From: Flagellimonas alvinocaridis
GTDB taxonomy: Bacteria > Bacteroidota > Bacteroidia > Flavobacteriales > Flavobacteriaceae
Length of the DNA stretch: 64,000 bases
Reading direction: 5' to 3'
Assembly: GCF_004916895.1 (NCBI RefSeq)
Contig: NZ_SNTZ01000009.1
Location: 46,772-110,771 of the forward strand
The notes under the pieces were generated by a model, which saw only the letters and a program-made list of their open reading frames with translations, was not told the origin of the DNA and did not search any database. The translations under genes were made by a program, and so were the position numbers. Shown in pieces: positions 18,685 through 28,948 of this stretch; position 1 is the stretch's first letter, and each line of letters opens with the position of its first letter.

Positions 18685-21600
18685 ATGTTGAACAAGGGTA
18701 TCCACTTCCTAATTAAACACAAGGTCATTGTTCTCGTATGGATCGCACTGATCATTTTCTTCGGAGTGGTTACATCACCATTTAAGTTTGGTACAGATAT
18801 TTTTCCCAGCAATCCTGTCAGTGTTGATGCCATACCAAATATTGGCGAAAACCAACAAATTGTTTTTACCCGTTGGGATGGTCAATCTCCCCAGGATATC
18901 GAGGATCAGATCAGTTACCCCTTAACATCTAGTTTTTTGGGGATTCCAGGGGTCAAATCCATTCGGAGTACCTCTATGTTTGGGTTTTCTAGTGTCTACA
19001 TCATTTTTGAGGACGATGTAGAGTTTTATTGGTCCCGGACGAGAATCCTAGAAAAACTGAACACTTTACCCAAAGAATTGCTTCCGGAAGGAGTGCAGCC
19101 TAAATTAGGACCAGATGCCACTGCTTTGGGACAAATTTATTGGTATACACTAGAAGGAAGAAACCCCGAAGGAAAGGTCACAGGGGGATGGAATTTACAG
19201 GAACTCCGTAGCATTCAGGACTTTTATATCAAAAATGCGTTGGCTTCCACCACGGGGGTTTCAGAAGTAGCTTCCGTAGGAGGTTTTGTAAAGGAATACC
19301 ATATCGATGTTGACCCAGAAGCTATGCGGCAGTATGGCATCTCATTGAACCAAGTGGTTGATGCTGTGAAAAAGAGCAACAAGAGTAGTGGTGCCCAGAC
19401 CTTGGAAATCAACCATACAGAATACTTTGTCAGGGGCTTGGGGTATGTTACTTCCACAGAGGATATTGAAAACACAAGTGTCTCTGTAAAAAATTTCACC
19501 CCGGTTTTGATCAAGGACATAGCCAAAGTTTCCTTGGGCCCCGCCGAAAGAAGGGGGATTTTAGACAAAGAAGGGGCTGAAGTTGTAGGAGGAGTGGTTA
19601 CGGCACAATACGGGGCGAACCCTATGCAGGTGACTCAAAATCTTACTGCCCAAATTGATAAAATAAGCAAGGGATTGCCCAAAAAGACATTGGAAGATGG
19701 TACCATATCCCAGTTGACCATTGTACCCTTTTACGATAGATCCGTCTTAATACATGAAACCCTGGACACCTTGGGCGATGCCCTTCTTTTTGAAATCATT
19801 ATAGCGATTTTGGTGGTCATTGTTATGCTGCGAAGTCTAAAAGCCTCATTTTTGGTTTCCGGATTATTACCTTTGGCCGTCCTTAGTGTTTTCATTGCTA
19901 TGAAAATAGCCAATGTTGAAGCCAATGTTGTGGCATTATCAGGAATTGCCATTGCCATTGGAACTTTGGTGGATATGGGCATTGTCCTTGCCGAGAATAT
20001 TACCAGACATCTTAGGGCCAACCCTGAACAAAATGTACAAACAACGATTCTCAATGCTTCAAATGAAGTTTCCGGAGCCCTACTAACGGCTGGCTTAACC
20101 ACTATAGTGAGTTTCATACCTGTTTTTACCTTAACAGGGGCAGAGGGAAAGTTGTTTATTCCTTTGGCTTTTACTAAAACTGTTGCGTTGTGCGCTGCCA
20201 TTGGCTTGGCTCTTTTTGCCCTACCCCCTGTGGCTGCAATCATAATGACCAAGAAAAAGGAACGCCGAAATGTTCCGTTCCTATCAATTTTATTGATTGT
20301 TCTTGGGGCAATATCCCTAGTTTCTGGATTTTACCTTGTGTTGACATTCATTGCATTGTTCGGACTGTTGAAGCTACTTGTTCACTACAATATTTTAGAT
20401 AAGGAGTTCCAAAAGTACATTCCATATGGTGTGATGTTATTATTCATTATAACCATGTTGGCAGTGTATTGGAGACCGTTGGGATTCTCACATAACCTGA
20501 TACTTAATGGCCTGTTTGTTTTACTCCTCATTGGTTTGGTGTTGTTGCCGTTAATGCTTTTTATCACAAAGTATGAGGATATGTTGCAATGGGTGTTACG
20601 GAACAAATGGATCAGTGTTTCCATCCCATCATTTTTTGTGATATTGGGATTGGGCATTATGCTGAATATGGGGAAAGAATTTATGCCTAGCTTGGAAGAA
20701 GGCGATTTTCTTCTGATGCCTACTTCGCTTCCACATGCTGGTGTTTCAGAGAATCAACAGGTATTGAAAAAATTGGATATGGCCGTAGCCGCAATACCAG
20801 AAGTGGGCAATGTGGTTGGTAAAGCTGGTCGAGTGGAATCACCGCTGGATCCCGCTCCGTTATCCATGTATGAAAACTTAATTTCGTATAAGCCCGAATA
20901 TATTTTGGACCCAGAAGGTACTCCTTTGCGTTTTGAGGTAAATGAGGAAGGACTCTTTAAAACAAAGGAAGGAAATTTTATAGCTTCTGGTGAAGATGTA
21001 TCCCAAAGCGATTTAATTCTGGACAGGGGAGGGGAGTATTACCGAAATTGGAGACCGCATATTAAAAATGTGGATGATATTTGGCAAGAAATTTCCAAAG
21101 CAACCCAACTACCAGGAGTAACTTCCGCTCCTAAACTCCAACCCATAGAAACCCGTTTGGTAATGCTTCAGACAGGAATGAGGGCGCCAATGGGCATCAA
21201 GGTCAAAGGACAAAACTTAAAGGATGTGGAAGCCTTTGCCTTGGAGTTGGAAAAACAATTGAAGACGTTAGATGGTATTATCCCAGAGTCTGTCTTTGCT
21301 GATAGGATTACAGGGAAACCCTATATTCTTTTTGATATTGACCGCCAGAAAATAGCCAGATATGGACTGTCCATAGAAGATGTTCAACAAACTTTGGAAG
21401 TAGCAGTTGGAGGGAAGACCCTTTCCAATAGTATTGAAGGTAGGGAACGCTATGCGTTACGGGTACGTTACCCAAGAGAATTGCGTGGAACCCCGGAAGA
21501 TTTGGCGTCGGTCTACATGACTTTGTCCAATGGGTCCACAATTCCTCTTACGGAGTTTGTTGAAGTAAAGTACCAAAGAGGGCCCCAGAGTATAAAAAGT

Positions 21601-22371
21601 GAGGATGGTTTTTTGGTGAGCTATGTCATCTTTGATAAAAAAGGGGACATCTCCGAAGTTACGGCTGTTGAGGAGGCCAAAACCACCTTACAAGAGTTGG
21701 AGGATAAAGGAGAACTTGTTGTTCCAGATGGTGTGCATTACGTGTTTAGCGGAACTTATGAAAACCATATCCATTCTCAAAAAACATTGCAATTTGTAGT
21801 ACCTGCCGTGCTTTTACTCGTTTTTGTTTTGCTATACCTGCAATTTAGGTCGGTTTCCATATCGTTCATGGTTTTTTCTGGAGTGGCAGTGGCTTTTGCA
21901 GGAGGATTTATCATGTTGTGGCTGTATGGTCAAAATTGGTTTTTGGATATTCAGATGGGATCGATAAACATTAGGGAACTGCTCAATGTTGGAACAGTGA
22001 ATCTGAGCGTGGCCGTTTGGGTTGGTTTTATAGCTCTTTTTGGGATAGCTACAGATGATGGGGTTGTCATGGCCACTTATTTAAACCAATCATTTCAAGA
22101 TAAGCCTTTGAACAGTAAGGATGCCATTAGAAGTGCCGTAATAGAGGCTGGTAAAAGACGCGTTAAACCATGTTTAATGACCACAGCTACAACCATTTTG
22201 GCTCTACTGCCTGTGTTGACGTCAGATGGTAAGGGAGCCAATATTATGATTCCAATGGCCATTCCGGCACTTGGGGGCATGTTCATGGCATTGATTACGC
22301 TCTTCGTCGTACCTGTTCTGTATTGTTGGCAAAAAGAGGTAACTTTAAATAGTGCAAAAACCGAACTTTAA
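18685..22371 (+). CDS. CusA/CzcA-type heavy-metal efflux RND transporter, permease subunit
   Basis: The inner-membrane pump of a tripartite metal exporter (HME-RND), driven by protons. At 1228 residues it is longer than CusA of E. coli (~1047). The N-terminal porter part has PNIGENQQIVFTRWDGQSPQDIEDQISYPL; the family's membrane motif GTLVDMGIVLAENI is present near residue 430. The extra length comes mostly from an added hydrophobic block, roughly residues 525-640, that adds about four membrane segments between the two halves. Start ATG at 18685 gives a sensible first membrane helix (IVLVWIALIIFFGVV). The adaptor gene follows at once. No outer-membrane TolC/CusC gene is next to it. Likely ions are Cu(I)/Ag(I) given the CusB-type partner. 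Confidence 0.93.
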   Translation: MLNKGIHFLIKHKVIVLVWIALIIFFGVVTSPFKFGTDIFPSNPVSVDAIPNIGENQQIVFTRWDGQSPQDIEDQISYPLTSSFLGIPGVKSIRSTSMFGFSSVYIIFEDDVEFYWSRTRILEKLNTLPKELLPEGVQPKLGPDATALGQIYWYTLEGRNPEGKVTGGWNLQELRSIQDFYIKNALASTTGVSEVASVGGFVKEYHIDVDPEAMRQYGISLNQVVDAVKKSNKSSGAQTLEINHTEYFVRGLGYVTSTEDIENTSVSVKNFTPVLIKDIAKVSLGPAERRGILDKEGAEVVGGVVTAQYGANPMQVTQNLTAQIDKISKGLPKKTLEDGTISQLTIVPFYDRSVLIHETLDTLGDALLFEIIIAILVVIVMLRSLKASFLVSGLLPLAVLSVFIAMKIANVEANVVALSGIAIAIGTLVDMGIVLAENITRHLRANPEQNVQTTILNASNEVSGALLTAGLTTIVSFIPVFTLTGAEGKLFIPLAFTKTVALCAAIGLALFALPPVAAIIMTKKKERRNVPFLSILLIVLGAISLVSGFYLVLTFIALFGLLKLLVHYNILDKEFQKYIPYGVMLLFIITMLAVYWRPLGFSHNLILNGLFVLLLIGLVLLPLMLFITKYEDMLQWVLRNKWISVSIPSFFVILGLGIMLNMGKEFMPSLEEGDFLLMPTSLPHAGVSENQQVLKKLDMAVAAIPEVGNVVGKAGRVESPLDPAPLSMYENLISYKPEYILDPEGTPLRFEVNEEGLFKTKEGNFIASGEDVSQSDLILDRGGEYYRNWRPHIKNVDDIWQEISKATQLPGVTSAPKLQPIETRLVMLQTGMRAPMGIKVKGQNLKDVEAFALELEKQLKTLDGIIPESVFADRITGKPYILFDIDRQKIARYGLSIEDVQQTLEVAVGGKTLSNSIEGRERYALRVRYPRELRGTPEDLASVYMTLSNGSTIPLTEFVEVKYQRGPQSIKSEDGFLVSYVIFDKKGDISEVTAVEEAKTTLQELEDKGELVVPDGVHYVFSGTYENHIHSQKTLQFVVPAVLLLVFVLLYLQFRSVSISFMVFSGVAVAFAGGFIMLWLYGQNWFLDIQMGSINIRELLNVGTVNLSVAVWVGFIALFGIATDDGVVMATYLNQSFQDKPLNSKDAIRSAVIEAGKRRVKPCLMTTATTILALLPVLTSDGKGANIMIPMAIPALGGMFMALITLFVVPVLYCWQKEVTLNSAKTEL

Positions 22372-22372
22372 T

Positions 22373-24094
22373 ATGTTGAAGAGAATTGGCACATACACAT
22401 TGTTGACGGCCTTGGGATTACTTTTGGGTTATCTTGTTTTCAGCAAGAATGACACTCAAGGCAAAACCACGGAAAACCTTGTTGCAGAAAAAAGTGGTGT
22501 GTGGACGTGCTCTATGCATCCACAAGTAGATGGTAAGGAAAATGGAAAATGTCCGCTTTGTGCCATGGATCTGGTCTTTGTCAAAAATGAGATGGCGGAT
22601 ATGTCCATGAATCAATTTAAAATGTCTGAAAGCGCTTTGGCTCTTTCCAATATCCAAACCGTTAGGGTGGGCTCCCCAGAACATCACGAAGCAACCATAC
22701 ATTTGTCAGGACTTATTGCAACAAACAGGGAAACCGATGCGATACAGACCACACTTTTTGATGGGCGAATAGATAAATTGTATCCAGATTATGTAGGTAA
22801 GAAAATAGTGAAAGGCCAAGAAATCGGGTTTATATATTCTCCAGAACTCTATTTGGCCCAAGATAAGCTCATCACATCTGCTTCCTACAGGGGCACACAT
22901 GAAAAACTGTTCAACGCGGCCAGGAATACACTAGGTCTATGGAAAATGACCGATGCACAGATTGATGCCGTTTTGGAAAGCGGTAAGCCAATGATGAATT
23001 TTCCACTATATGCCGATGTAACGGGTACGGTAACGGAGGTTTTGGCATCTGAAGGAAAATACTATTCCCAAGGCGACCCTCTTTTTAAAATATCGGATTT
23101 GCGAACGGTTTGGGCAGTATTGGACAGCTATGAAAGTCAATTGGAATTGTTGGAAGTAGGCCAAGAGTTGGAAATACGTCCAAAAGGACTCCCTAACAGG
23201 GCCATTAAAACAAAAATAGATTTTATCGAACCTGTCATGGACAAGGAAAAGAGAACAGTCTCTGTAAGGGCTGTCTTGGATAATCGAAGCGGAAAGTTGA
23301 GACCGGGAACCTTTATAGAAGCCACAGTATCGGCAAAATTACCGGAAGATGTTATCCGAATACCCAAATCTGCGGTACTCTGGACAGGTAAGCGCTCTGT
23401 GGTCTATAAACAACCCATGGATGGAAAACCTGTTTTTGAAATGGTCGAAGTGGAATTGGGACACATGGCCAATGGAGAATATGAAGTTTTGGATGGATTA
23501 AAAAATGGGGACATTGTAGTGGCTGAAGGAACATTCACTGTTGATGCAGCCGCCCAGTTGAATGGAAAAAAATCCATGATGTCTTTAGAGCATGTTGAAG
23601 GAAAAAATCTTGAAAAGACAATGGACCATCCGGGACATCAAAACAAAGATATGCCCATGACCATTGGTCTTGAAGGGGATTTTGCGCCATTCATGGATGG
23701 CTATATCGATTTAAAGGATGCTTTGGTGGCCACTGATGCAAACCAAGCCAAGGATAAGGCAAAAGCTTTGTTGGTGCTTTTTACCAATGACAATTCAATT
23801 TTGAAAAATTCCCACGGGGAAGGTTTTACGCATATTAAGACCCATTTACAAAATATTGGACGAGCCAAGGATATTACTGAGCAGCGGTATGAGTTTAAGT
23901 ATCTTTCGGAATCTTTGATAGCTCTGTTGCCAGCGATATCAAATTCCACAAATACGTTATATGTGCAGCACTGTGATTGTGCTGACAATTTTAAGGGAGG
24001 AAGCTGGGTCAGCTACCAAGAGAATATTTTAAATCCCTATTTTGGTGATGCCATGTTAACCTGTGGAAGAGTAGAACAGGTCTTGGCCAAATAA
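22373..24094 (+). CDS. CusB-type RND efflux periplasmic adaptor with heavy-metal-binding domain
   Basis: A 573-residue membrane-fusion protein linking the CusA-type pump to an outer-membrane channel. The start is the ATG one base after the pump's stop; a GTG 21 bases earlier (inside cusA) is less likely. After an N-terminal membrane anchor comes a heavy-metal-binding domain, WTCSMHPQVDGKENGKCPLC (residues ~43-62), then the barrel-sandwich hybrid and beta-barrel regions, and a C-terminal DUF3347-like domain (residues ~430-573) with conserved YVQHCDCADNFKGG, which may also bind metal. The Met/Cys/His-rich character points to copper or silver. It is followed by a convergent gene 43 bases away with no clear terminator between. 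Confidence 0.92.
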   Translation: MLKRIGTYTLLTALGLLLGYLVFSKNDTQGKTTENLVAEKSGVWTCSMHPQVDGKENGKCPLCAMDLVFVKNEMADMSMNQFKMSESALALSNIQTVRVGSPEHHEATIHLSGLIATNRETDAIQTTLFDGRIDKLYPDYVGKKIVKGQEIGFIYSPELYLAQDKLITSASYRGTHEKLFNAARNTLGLWKMTDAQIDAVLESGKPMMNFPLYADVTGTVTEVLASEGKYYSQGDPLFKISDLRTVWAVLDSYESQLELLEVGQELEIRPKGLPNRAIKTKIDFIEPVMDKEKRTVSVRAVLDNRSGKLRPGTFIEATVSAKLPEDVIRIPKSAVLWTGKRSVVYKQPMDGKPVFEMVEVELGHMANGEYEVLDGLKNGDIVVAEGTFTVDAAAQLNGKKSMMSLEHVEGKNLEKTMDHPGHQNKDMPMTIGLEGDFAPFMDGYIDLKDALVATDANQAKDKAKALLVLFTNDNSILKNSHGEGFTHIKTHLQNIGRAKDITEQRYEFKYLSESLIALLPAISNSTNTLYVQHCDCADNFKGGSWVSYQENILNPYFGDAMLTCGRVEQVLAK

Positions 24095-24137
24095 GTCAAT
24101 CTTATATTGAAACCAAGCCACTGCCATTCCACAAAAC

Positions 24138-25826
24138 TCAATTCCCGATAAACTTATCCAAAATATTGGCAGTTATTTTTTCCGCTTGTTCGGAACGATA
24201 ACTTTTACGCAATGTTCCCACATTGAAATCATCAAGTCCCCAAGACCACTGCATACTACCGGTTGAAAAAACCATGGCACCGCTATCTGCCTTGTAGAGG
24301 GTCATGTTGGACACAATATTTTTGGAATAGTAAATCTTTAAAAACCAAAGAATCATTACCAGAGCGCCCAACCCAATTAAGGCCAATAAGAAAGGTAGAC
24401 CAATAAACTTAATGAAAACAAAACTTCCAAATCCACCTAAAACTAGCATAACGGCCAATAAGGCTTTGTTTCCAATTCGGACACCTATTAATTTTTCACC
24501 TACGGATTTAAATATTCCAGCAATTTTGGCGCCCATATAGGTGAGGATGTACTTGGTGTTGTACTCATCTATCTTTTTTGCTGGGGTGGCGCCTAAAATT
24601 TCCACGTTCGAAGGGGAATCACCACAAACAGAATCCACTTCATATCCCAATAGGCCTTTTAGGGTATCACCATTTTTCAGACCGGTTCCCTCAAAGATCC
24701 AATGTTGGGCATTGGAGACTTTAATATCACCAATCACTGGGTCGGCAATATACTGTACCCCAATAATTTCAGCTTCACCCTTAAGCTCCTTGATATCCCT
24801 GTAATTTAGGGTGCTTCTTTCCCCTTTTATGGGGTCCATGTCGGAATCTTTATAGCAGACCATGGTTCTTGGTTCTTCTTGATCTGAATCTTTTTCAAAC
24901 CGTACTTGCCAGAACATGGAATTGGAGGAGAAAAAAGTAAGGTTTGTTCCTTGATTTCTAGCGTTTTCCACATTTTTCCGCATTTCGTAAGACCAATATT
25001 CATCATGTCCTTGGGATAAAAAAACTTTGGTGGAAAGTAACTGCTCAGGTCTTTCATGTGTATCCAAACTTGTAGTATAGCCCAGATGATAACCTTGTCT
25101 TTCCAACCATCGTACCATATTATAATCCCAAGCAGCACTATTTATTGGGTATCCATGGGTGGTAACGGGTTGTACATTGGTCAAAAATTCCCCTGCACCC
25201 ATGCCAAACGCTGCTGAGGGATTGTTACTGGCAATATAGGGACGGTCAAAGGACACTTTACTTGCTCTTGCCCCATCAATGGTTCCCCATTCCGTATCAG
25301 AACCACTTCCCCAATCATATAGCGATTTACCACCCCAAAAATTATAGGCTTGGTAGGTGGTTACGGGCAATTGGAACAAAACATCATTTGGCTCAGCGTC
25401 GTTTCGTACAACAAAAATGATATAGCTTTGCTTGTTTTCCTTTAATTCTTCAAGCTTTACCAAATAAACACCTGCGGTCCATGCTTGTTCAATGTTTAGC
25501 GCATATGATGCTGTCCAATCACATTTTACCATTCCGGTTTCTGGATCGGCAATTATTTTTTCCTGATGACTCCCTTTCAGCGTTATCGGTTCCAAAACTT
25601 GCCTAGCGCCCTTGCCATTGTACCACCCCATTCGGAAAACTGTAAGGGAAAACTGTTCAGATTTTGTGCTAACGAATAGTGCAATGGACTCTCCATAAGT
25701 TACACTGGCTCTAGAAGCATATCCTTCAATCTCACGATGTATGGCAGGTTGGGTCAACCCCCAGTTTTCATCTCCTTCTTTTTGATTTTCAATAATTATG
25801 GGATTGTTGGCGGACATGTATGACAA
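24138..25826 (-). CDS. N,N-dimethylformamidase beta-subunit-like protein with an inserted membrane hairpin
   Basis: A 562-residue protein that resembles the large/beta subunit of N,N-dimethylformamidase along most of its length: VFRMGWYNGKGARQVLEP, PVTTYQAYNFWGGKSLYDWGSG, MVRWLERQGYHLGYTTSLDTH, SQGHDEYWSYEMRKNVENAR, and DSGAMVFSTGSMQWSWGLDD at the C-terminus. Between the body and that last block, residues ~450-500, are two hydrophobic segments (KALLAVMLVLGGFGSFVFI and LPFLLALIGLGALVMILWFL) that are unusual for the family. It has no signal peptide. It begins 17 bases after asnB on the same strand, as the last gene of the polysaccharide locus. The actual substrate is unknown; an amide or formamide linked to the polysaccharide is a guess. 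Confidence 0.78.
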   Translation of the reverse strand: MSYMSANNPIIIENQKEGDENWGLTQPAIHREIEGYASRASVTYGESIALFVSTKSEQFSLTVFRMGWYNGKGARQVLEPITLKGSHQEKIIADPETGMVKCDWTASYALNIEQAWTAGVYLVKLEELKENKQSYIIFVVRNDAEPNDVLFQLPVTTYQAYNFWGGKSLYDWGSGSDTEWGTIDGARASKVSFDRPYIASNNPSAAFGMGAGEFLTNVQPVTTHGYPINSAAWDYNMVRWLERQGYHLGYTTSLDTHERPEQLLSTKVFLSQGHDEYWSYEMRKNVENARNQGTNLTFFSSNSMFWQVRFEKDSDQEEPRTMVCYKDSDMDPIKGERSTLNYRDIKELKGEAEIIGVQYIADPVIGDIKVSNAQHWIFEGTGLKNGDTLKGLLGYEVDSVCGDSPSNVEILGATPAKKIDEYNTKYILTYMGAKIAGIFKSVGEKLIGVRIGNKALLAVMLVLGGFGSFVFIKFIGLPFLLALIGLGALVMILWFLKIYYSKNIVSNMTLYKADSGAMVFSTGSMQWSWGLDDFNVGTLRKSYRSEQAEKITANILDKFIGN

Positions 25827-25843
25827 TGGGTTTAAAGAGGTTG

Positions 25844-27745
25844 TTATAGTTGTTGATAGATGTTTTTATACCATTTTTGAAAACAGTAATAGGCCCAAAC
25901 ACTGTAGGTACTGTCTTTTTTTCCTGTAATGTGGTCATTGACCAGCGTATTTACATAGTCAATATTGAAAAGGCCTTGGCGGGCCAAAAAGTCCGGTTCA
26001 ATATAGGACAAAAGTTCTTTTTTGAGATTGGAACGTAGCCAATCACCCACAGGAGAACCGAATCCTTGTTTTCCACGCTCCAGAAAATTTTCCGGGAATT
26101 CGTCCTTGAAAGCTTCTTTTAAAATATGCTTTTTGCTCCATCCCTTCATTAGGTATTCTTCTGGAAGGCTATTGGCAAAATGCCAAATCTCCTTGTTTAA
26201 AAATGGAGCCCTGCATTCCAAGGAATTTTGCATACTGGTTCTATCCACTTTGGCCAGCATACCCCCATCCAAGCTCAAAAACTTATCCACATACCTAAAA
26301 TCATGCACCGATCGTGGGTTTTGTATGTTATGCCGGTCCATATAACTTTTAAAGATATTGGAATCATGGATCTCATTCAGGAGTAGTTTTTTTGCTTGTT
26401 CCGAGGTGTTGGCAAGAGAAATGATATCCCAGTAAAATTGCCCATTGTAATCTATGGAATTGAGCAGCTTGTTGATTTTGAACTTAAGCCCTCTTTGGTC
26501 GTTGTTGCTTTTCAATAGCTTGGAACCAATGCCCATAAAAGCAGAATGGATACCCTTGGGAACCAATCGGGTATATCTTCGGTTGAGCTTGCCAATATAG
26601 TATTTGTTGTACCCTCCGAACATCTCGTCCCCTCCATCCCCGGTGAGGGCAACGGTAACGCGCTCCCTAGTTTTTTTTGAGACCAAATGGGTGGGAAGGG
26701 CAGCAGTATCGGAAAAGGGTTCATCAAAATTGATGATGATTTCATGGATGCTGTCCTTTAAATCGTTTTCCCCAATGATAAACTCGTTATGGTTGCTGTT
26801 GATGAGCTTGGAGACAACCCTGGATTTATCGGTTTCATCAAAAGATTTTTTTTCAAAACCAATTGAAAAAGTGTTGATTTTTTCCTCCTTGCATTGGGCA
26901 AGACATAGTGAGATAATGGATGAATCCACACCTCCCGACAGAAAAGTCCCCAGGGGAACATCTGAAATAGATCGTGAACCCACACTTTCTTTTACAAGCT
27001 CTTTTGTTGTGTTCTTTGCCGTATTGAAATCAATGGAGCTTTTTTGGGACAGTTTATCAGGTTCTATTTGATGAGTGCTATAGGTATGGGTTCCCAAATC
27101 ATATTCGATATAATGATTAGCCTCCAGTTTATGCACATTTTCATAGATGGTAAACGGAGGGGGGATATAGGTAAGCCTAAAAAAAAGATTTACCCCAGTG
27201 GCACTTATTTTAGGTTTCTCTTCCAAGTAAGGCACCAATGACTTAAGTTCAGATGCCCAGATAAACTGATTGTCCGATTTGGAGTAATACAGTGGTTTCT
27301 CCCCAAAAAAGTCTCGGGCAATAAAAACTTTTCCCCTTTCATTGTCATGAATACTGAACGCAAACATTCCATCCAACTTTTTAAAAGAGGATTCCCCTTC
27401 CAACTCATATAATTTTAGGATGACTTCGGTATCACTCTTTGTTTTAAAAGTGACTCCCTTGGATTGCAATTCATTTCGTAGGACTTGATAGTTGTATATT
27501 TCCCCATTAAACACAATGGTAATGGTACCGGAATCGTTTGAAATGGGTTGCTTTCCTGTAGAAAGGTCAATAATGGACAATCGCCTCATTCCCATGGCCA
27601 ACGCATAGTTGCCGGTAGTCTTGCAAAAAACACCATCATCATCCGGACCTCTATGGAAAATGAGATCGTTCATGGTATTTATTTGCGCCTTCAGTTCTGT
27701 ATTACCAGGGTCGCTTTTTTTTATAAAACCGTTAATACCGCACAT
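25844..27745 (-). CDS. asnB: AsnB-type glutamine amidotransferase (asparagine synthase-like), copy 1
   Basis: A 633-residue two-domain enzyme. The N-terminal glutaminase domain starts with Cys2 (MCGINGF) which becomes the catalytic N-terminal Cys, with RLSIIDLSTGKQPI and VFNGEIYNY. The C-terminal synthetase domain has the pyrophosphate loop SGGVDSS near residue 268. Classical AsnB amidates aspartate; homologues in surface-polysaccharide loci, such as WbpS of Pseudomonas aeruginosa, amidate uronic acids. Its position among glycosyltransferases and a second AsnB suggests the latter. It starts 12 bases after the GT4 gene upstream, so it is in one operon with it. Confidence 0.9.
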   Translation of the reverse strand: MCGINGFIKKSDPGNTELKAQINTMNDLIFHRGPDDDGVFCKTTGNYALAMGMRRLSIIDLSTGKQPISNDSGTITIVFNGEIYNYQVLRNELQSKGVTFKTKSDTEVILKLYELEGESSFKKLDGMFAFSIHDNERGKVFIARDFFGEKPLYYSKSDNQFIWASELKSLVPYLEEKPKISATGVNLFFRLTYIPPPFTIYENVHKLEANHYIEYDLGTHTYSTHQIEPDKLSQKSSIDFNTAKNTTKELVKESVGSRSISDVPLGTFLSGGVDSSIISLCLAQCKEEKINTFSIGFEKKSFDETDKSRVVSKLINSNHNEFIIGENDLKDSIHEIIINFDEPFSDTAALPTHLVSKKTRERVTVALTGDGGDEMFGGYNKYYIGKLNRRYTRLVPKGIHSAFMGIGSKLLKSNNDQRGLKFKINKLLNSIDYNGQFYWDIISLANTSEQAKKLLLNEIHDSNIFKSYMDRHNIQNPRSVHDFRYVDKFLSLDGGMLAKVDRTSMQNSLECRAPFLNKEIWHFANSLPEEYLMKGWSKKHILKEAFKDEFPENFLERGKQGFGSPVGDWLRSNLKKELLSYIEPDFLARQGLFNIDYVNTLVNDHITGKKDSTYSVWAYYCFQKWYKNIYQQL

Positions 27746-27757
27746 GGTTGGCTAAGT

Positions 27758-28909
27758 TTATTTGTGAACAAATTCTTTAAATTCCGTATAAATATTGCTT
27801 AAATGATACTTTTTGGCTCGTTCCAGGGCCAAACGACCATATTTCTCCCTCTCATTTGGATTTGAATGAAGAAACTCCAAAGCTTTTGCCAATGCAATGG
27901 CATCACCGTTGTTGATAAGGATACCGTATTTGGCTTTGTAAAATTCTTCATTGGAAATTTGTACCGGTTCATTGTCGTTGAGCAATTCCAAAGGCCCTGA
28001 AAGACAGTTGGTGGATATACTGGGCAACCCTACGGCAAGTGCTTCGAGCAGCGCATTGGGAAAACCTTCAGTATTGGAAGACAAGACAAAGCAGTGACTG
28101 TTGGCCAAGTAATCATTTACATTTTTCTTCCGTCCCACTAAATGCACTTTCTTTTCCAAGCCTAGATCATTGGCTTCCTGTTCCAATGTTTCATGCAAAT
28201 CACCCACACCCAAAATCTCAAGTTCCACGTCTGGAAGGTTCAGTTTATCCAAAGCTTCGATGATGATACGTTGGTTTTTCCTCACATTCAAAGACCCAAC
28301 GTTTATTACCTTAAAGACATCTTCCGTTTTACCCAAAGAAATGGGGTCAATGGTGGTCGAAGGAACTTCAATGGGATTGTAAACTACATCCATTGGAATC
28401 TTGATATTGAAATTTTCCTCTAAATCCTTGTTGATATAAACAGAATTTGAAAAAAGCCTATCCGCTTTATTATATAGAATAGGGTAGAAAACCTTGGCTA
28501 TTCCCAAAGACAACTTACTTGTGGTATTGTCTGAAGGAAACCCCCGCTCACTGATCAGAATTTTCACATTCCTGTTAAAAATACCTATGATTCCGTTCAC
28601 CAAATTGGGAAAAGGAAGAAAAGATACTGCATATTGGATTTGCTTTCTTTTAACGATAGATCGGTATTTGAAGATAAATCGAAATAAATCCGCTATTTTT
28701 TGATAGTATCTGCGGTCCGGTCCTTTTTGGGACAACAGTATGGTATCTACCTCTTTGGGAATGGGAAAGTGAATCTCATTGTAAAAAAGAATGAGGGTCA
28801 CATTGTAATCCTTTATAAGTTCCTTGAGCAGTAGGCTAATGACTTTTTCAGCACCGCCACTGGTAAAACTTATATCAAGTATGCTGAGGTTTGGTTTGGA
28901 CGAATCCAT
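27758..28909 (-). CDS. GT4-family glycosyltransferase
   Basis: A 383-residue GT-B fold glycosyltransferase, cytoplasmic or peripheral at the membrane. The N-terminus has the acceptor-side loop SFTSGGAEKVISLLLKEL; the C-terminal half has FKVINVGSLNVRKNQRIIIEAL and the EX7E motif EGFPNALLEALAVGLPSIST. Likely adds one sugar to the lipid-linked repeat unit of the polysaccharide. The sugar and linkage cannot be read from sequence. It lies between the two asnB genes, on the same strand, separated by 12 and 39 bases. Confidence 0.88.
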   Translation of the reverse strand: MDSSKPNLSILDISFTSGGAEKVISLLLKELIKDYNVTLILFYNEIHFPIPKEVDTILLSQKGPDRRYYQKIADLFRFIFKYRSIVKRKQIQYAVSFLPFPNLVNGIIGIFNRNVKILISERGFPSDNTTSKLSLGIAKVFYPILYNKADRLFSNSVYINKDLEENFNIKIPMDVVYNPIEVPSTTIDPISLGKTEDVFKVINVGSLNVRKNQRIIIEALDKLNLPDVELEILGVGDLHETLEQEANDLGLEKKVHLVGRKKNVNDYLANSHCFVLSSNTEGFPNALLEALAVGLPSISTNCLSGPLELLNDNEPVQISNEEFYKAKYGILINNGDAIALAKALEFLHSNPNEREKYGRLALERAKKYHLSNIYTEFKEFVHK

Positions 28910-28948
28910 TTAAATCATGTTTTTTGAAGTTGTCAAAAATCCCTTGCC

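Noticed and set aside
22352..22372. A GTG start for the CusB-type gene inside the end of the CusA-type gene
   Set aside because: The ATG at 22373 is followed directly by the membrane anchor and lies one base after the pump's stop.
26604..27071. A 155-codon plus-strand open frame within asnB
   Set aside because: Antisense shadow of a conserved synthetase domain, with no start context or motif.
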